Shown here piece by piece: positions 61,016 to 64,000 of a DNA stretch of 64,000 bases; position 1 is the first letter of the stretch, and each line of letters begins with the position of its first letter. Below the pieces are notes generated by a model. The model ran no database searches. It saw only the letters and a program-made list of their open reading frames with translations, and had not been told where the DNA came from. Origin of the DNA: Plenodomus lindquistii (lineage: Eukaryota; Ascomycota; Dothideomycetes; Pleosporales; Leptosphaeriaceae); the NCBI GenBank assembly GCA_025504975.1, contig JANUWI010000005.1, positions 1,178,001-1,242,000 on the forward strand. The letters are read 5' to 3'. The translations under genes were made by a program, and so were the position numbers.

Positions 61016-61815
61016 TTAAGCTTGGAACTATAATAGCGACCTCGTAGCACGTACAATTAATAGTAATCCTTTTTGCAATTACTTCTAAGCAAGCTTGATT
61101 TTTAACACTAAGGTCATAAGCCGTACGCTGATATGTCTAGCGAGCCCAGTGAAACAGCGGTACGTGGTCGTCACGTGGTGTAAGATCGGAGACAATAAAT
61201 CACCGAGACTGAAGGCCGTTGTTAAATCCAAACGTCCGCCCTGACTCCTTCCTACCCACGGCCCTTTTAGGGGTCCATGTGCATGCCATTTACTACTGAA
61301 CTGGCTGTGACAGGTACCGTAATGTGGTTCATTCGGTCCAGCCGAGAACAGGACCAAAGGGATTGAGATGGGCGTGTTGTCGTATCTGTTTGGTGAATCG
61401 AGCCACTCAGCACACCGTCATCTTTGCTCTTGACATAACGTCCGTCCCTGTGTCGAAAAGCCCTGTGGGCCGAGAATGACCAATCGGATCGTTAGGATCT
61501 CGTACTTCTATATGACCCTTGTGATCCGTTTGATCGTTTTCGGCCTGATTGACAAAAAGGTATTTAGTCAGGAGCACGATTCGGAAGGTTGTCGTAGCAC
61601 CGTAATTCCCATACAATGTACGAATGGAATCGTTCCGAATACCCTCTTTTGTTTTATGGAGTAGCCATTGCTCTTAGAAGACTATATAAGGGTTGTCAAG
61701 ACGCCCCCTTGAACGTAGATATTACTCAATACACACACATTACCTCCCATCTTACCTCAGTCACTCAATCTCTACATTCACCAAAAATTACGCATTTCCT
61801 ACCAAGCCAATCAAG
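61016..61815. promoter_or_regulatory. Upstream region of the island secreted-protein gene
   Basis: Normal-composition DNA between the AT-rich block and the start codon. A 90-codon minus frame at 61085-61357 has no domain or signal peptide. The core promoter lies close to the gene (TATA listed separately), with a CA/CT-rich leader from about 61735. Confidence 0.55.
61683..61690 (+). promoter_or_regulatory. TATA box of the island secreted-protein gene
   Basis: TATATAAG, 126 nt before the ATG, followed by a pyrimidine- and CA-rich leader; the best TATA match in the region. Confidence 0.6.
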
Positions 61816-62110
61816 ATGCGCTGGACTACTCTTCTCTTTGCTCTCGCCACTGTAGCGATCGCTACCCCTGCTAATCAGGAGGCCGGAGCCTTGGCTGTAA
61901 GTCTTCCAACCCAAATACCCCCTCCACCCGACTATGACAGCCATACTAACTAGGACGTTTTCGCAATTTTAGCCCCGAGCTCTCGGTTGCGACGCTGCAT
62001 ACTGCGGCTGCTGGACTGGATGTGGTGGCGATGCTGGTTGCCAGACCTCCTGCTACAACGGACACTGTAGCAACGCATTCCCCGAGGGATCGTCGATTCC
62101 TTCGTGCTAG
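61816..62110 (+). CDS. Small secreted cysteine-rich protein in an AT-isochore island (effector candidate)
   Basis: Exons 61816-61896 and 61973-62110 (76-nt intron, GTAAGT...TTTTAG, branch ACTAAC) give 72 residues. N-terminal signal peptide of about 17-20 residues (MRWTTLLFALATVAIATP), a short propeptide-like stretch, then a mature part of about 45 residues with eight cysteines, ending in a C-terminal cysteine. Cysteine spacing begins C-x5-C-x-C-x3-C and is Gly/Ala-rich, with few charged residues. No known family or named toxin recognised. Small size, secretion, cysteine density and location between two RIP-mutated AT-rich blocks are the hallmarks of fungal effector genes such as those of Leptosphaeria. 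The gene itself shows normal codon use and no RIP-type stops, so it is probably functional. Role in infection or antimicrobial activity is inference. Confidence 0.82.
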
Positions 62111-62625
62111 ACTTCAGATTCGGAGGTAGAGGTTAGGAGAGGATTGCCGTGTTGGGTGTTGGGTATTGGGTGCAGAGGTGGCAGAAGGAGGGCGAGCTTT
62201 CATTTGCGAGGTGTAGGACAAGAGTCTTGGTGGTGTTGTCTGAGGGGGGAAGCAAGAAGTTGGGATGTTTATATGTAGTTATCTGAAGTAACACACAGCG
62301 CCCTCCGGTCGCAAAACAATCGCATGTTGAAGTCCCTTTTTTGTCGCTGGATGCCTGTATGGCTAGTTGCTAGTTTGGCGAACTCCTAAACCAATTATAG
62401 CGAGAAAGGTTTCTGCGTCGACCGCACAACACGCTCAAAAAGAATCTCAAGTAAGGCCTCTTTAGGTTAGAAAGAACGCCCGGCAACACTCCAGGATGGT
62501 AATAGAGAATGGATTACGCGTATTGCTTGCGTACACGCTTCCAGCGAGGCATCACCAGCCGCTTCAATCTATTAAGGCACTGCTAGCATCTAATCAAGTT
62601 AGGTTAACATCTTAGCGACTGCTAT
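62111..62625. other. 3' flank of the island gene
   Basis: About 500 bp of normal-composition DNA, then an abrupt AT-rich edge near 62625. No further gene supported. Confidence 0.6.
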
Positions 62626-64000
62626 GCATAAGGTTTTTATAAAGAAATAACTTTATAAGCTAGATATATAACAAGCTTAGACGTTTCTAGTTTAAACTAG
62701 TATTTTTATACTATCTAAATTCTATTATAGATTATTTATAGTACCTTTTTATTTTAAAAAGCTATAGATAATATTTTATAGCTAGTATTATAAATTTATT
62801 TAACTTTAACTATATTTTTTATAAGAGTATTCTATTATATCTATTTATAGCTTTAAGCTTTTAAATAATATACTATTTTTATTACTTTTATAATATTATA
62901 CTACTAAAGAAAAGTATATAATTTAAAACTTCTATAGTATTATAGAGGTTATAGAATAAAACTTCTATAGCAATTTATAGCTATAATAAAAATTTAGAAT
63001 AACTTAAAAACTTATATTTAATAGTACAAGCTATAAATAAATAGCTAATAGATGTAAATATTATATTATAATACTTTTAAACTATTAGTAATAATAGCAT
63101 ATTAAATTAAAATTAAAAACTATAGTAATAGAAATAATTAATTTAAACTAAACTAAATTTCTAATACAATATTAATTAATAAACTAAAGTTAAAAGTAAA
63201 TAGTAAATATATTCTATAAATAAACTACCTAATTTAATAAACTAGTAACTATAATAATAATATATTCTATTATAATAATAATTTTAATTTTTAAAAGTCT
63301 TTTTATAAAGTACTTTTATTTTTCTCTATATAAGTTTATTAAAAATAAAAAACTATATAAATTTCTATTAAAACTATTTATATATAATAGTAGATTTAGA
63401 TTATATAGAAATTTTTACTTTACTATTATTTATATATTAAAGCTTTATTTTAGTAGTATAAATTAATAGTTATATTTTACTTTAGAAGTAAAATATTATA
63501 TAAAAAGCTAGTTTTTAATATAATATATTAAACTACTAAGCTAGCTATACTACTAAGCTAGCTATTTTTCTTTAGTATTATAAATACTATATTTTATATA
63601 ATATACTTTAATAACACAACACAATATTAATTTAAGCTAAAAGCTAATTAGAACTTACCTATTCTATTTTTAAAGCTAGCTAATTTAAAAGCTAATAGGC
63701 TGCTGCTATAGCCTTTAAAGTTAATTATTAGAGGCTTTTTAATTAGATTAATAAAACTACTCTACGCGCTAAAATTTAATCTAATTACTAGAAATTTACT
63801 ACTACTAAAGAGTAGATAATTATCTAATATATTTTTAATTTTAATTTATAAAAGTTTATACTTTAACTATATAAAATAGAAAATATAGCTAATAAAATAC
63901 TAGAGGTACGTAATAGAATACTAGTAGGTAAATACTAGGCTAAGCGCTTTATAACACATTTAAATAAGCTTAAAATAGCTTTTAATTAAATAAAAAATAA
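62626..64000. mobile_element. Second RIP-type AT-rich block, unidentified degenerate repeat
   Basis: TA-dominated sequence to the window end with no open frame. No match to the gypsy LTR by eye. A short direct duplication (CTACTAAGCTAGCTA units) occurs near 63531-63560. Probably another mutated transposon running off the window. Confidence 0.5.

Noticed and set aside
61085..61357. 90-codon minus frame next to the island secreted-protein gene
   Set aside because: No signal peptide, domain or splice evidence; likely promoter DNA.

Overview
The window is a stretch of a filamentous ascomycete nuclear genome, most likely a Pleosporales (Dothideomycetes) plant-associated fungus. The evidence is short introns (about 44-125 nt) with GTRNGT donors, CTRAY branch points and YAG acceptors; ascomycete housekeeping genes; and a sharp switch from mixed-base DNA to very AT-rich, CpA-depleted DNA typical of repeat-induced point mutation (RIP). 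The species cannot be fixed from sequence alone. All gene models were spliced by hand; almost every intact model sums to a multiple of three.

Left part (1-9973): a probable isocyanide metallophore-type secondary-metabolite locus. It has a siderophore-type MFS transporter (3' end off the window), a three-domain adenylation-thiolation-BAHD/Tri101-like transferase gene, and a divergently transcribed isocyanide synthase (DIT1/PvcA family). The last two share a 1.1 kb promoter. Together they have the domains that I recall being fused in one protein in Aspergillus CrmA-type enzymes, but here split over two genes. The transferase looks like a separate gene overlapping the A-T gene by 8 bp until a 55-nt intron is recognised that joins them in frame.

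Middle (12-52.5 kb): ordinary core genes with a few lineage-specific ones. In order: a MYND-finger pseudogene; GH76 cell-wall mannosidase; methylcrotonyl-CoA carboxylase beta; NAD(P)HX epimerase; mitochondrial S16; an HSV2/WIPI autophagy protein; septin Cdc11; a very intron-rich PQ-loop membrane protein with an apparent 1-nt exon; a Y_phosphatase3 family phosphatase; a vacuolar amino-acid transporter; an RO10/dynactin p24-like protein; the osmosensor Sho1; a small secreted cysteine protein whose start codon abuts a (CA)n tract; a decayed lineage-specific gene; ceramide synthase Lag1; a Bax-inhibitor family protein; a small fungal orphan family gene; and an APH-like kinase.

Right part (52.76-64 kb): AT-rich isochore. 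It contains a RIP-wrecked Ty3/gypsy LTR retrotransposon on the minus strand (two ~420 bp LTRs about 7.1 kb apart, remnants of a Gag zinc knuckle and of the reverse-transcriptase YLDD region). There is then a 1.6 kb mixed-base island with a 72-residue secreted protein with eight cysteines (effector-like), followed by more RIP-type AT-rich DNA. No tRNA, rRNA or CRISPR was seen.
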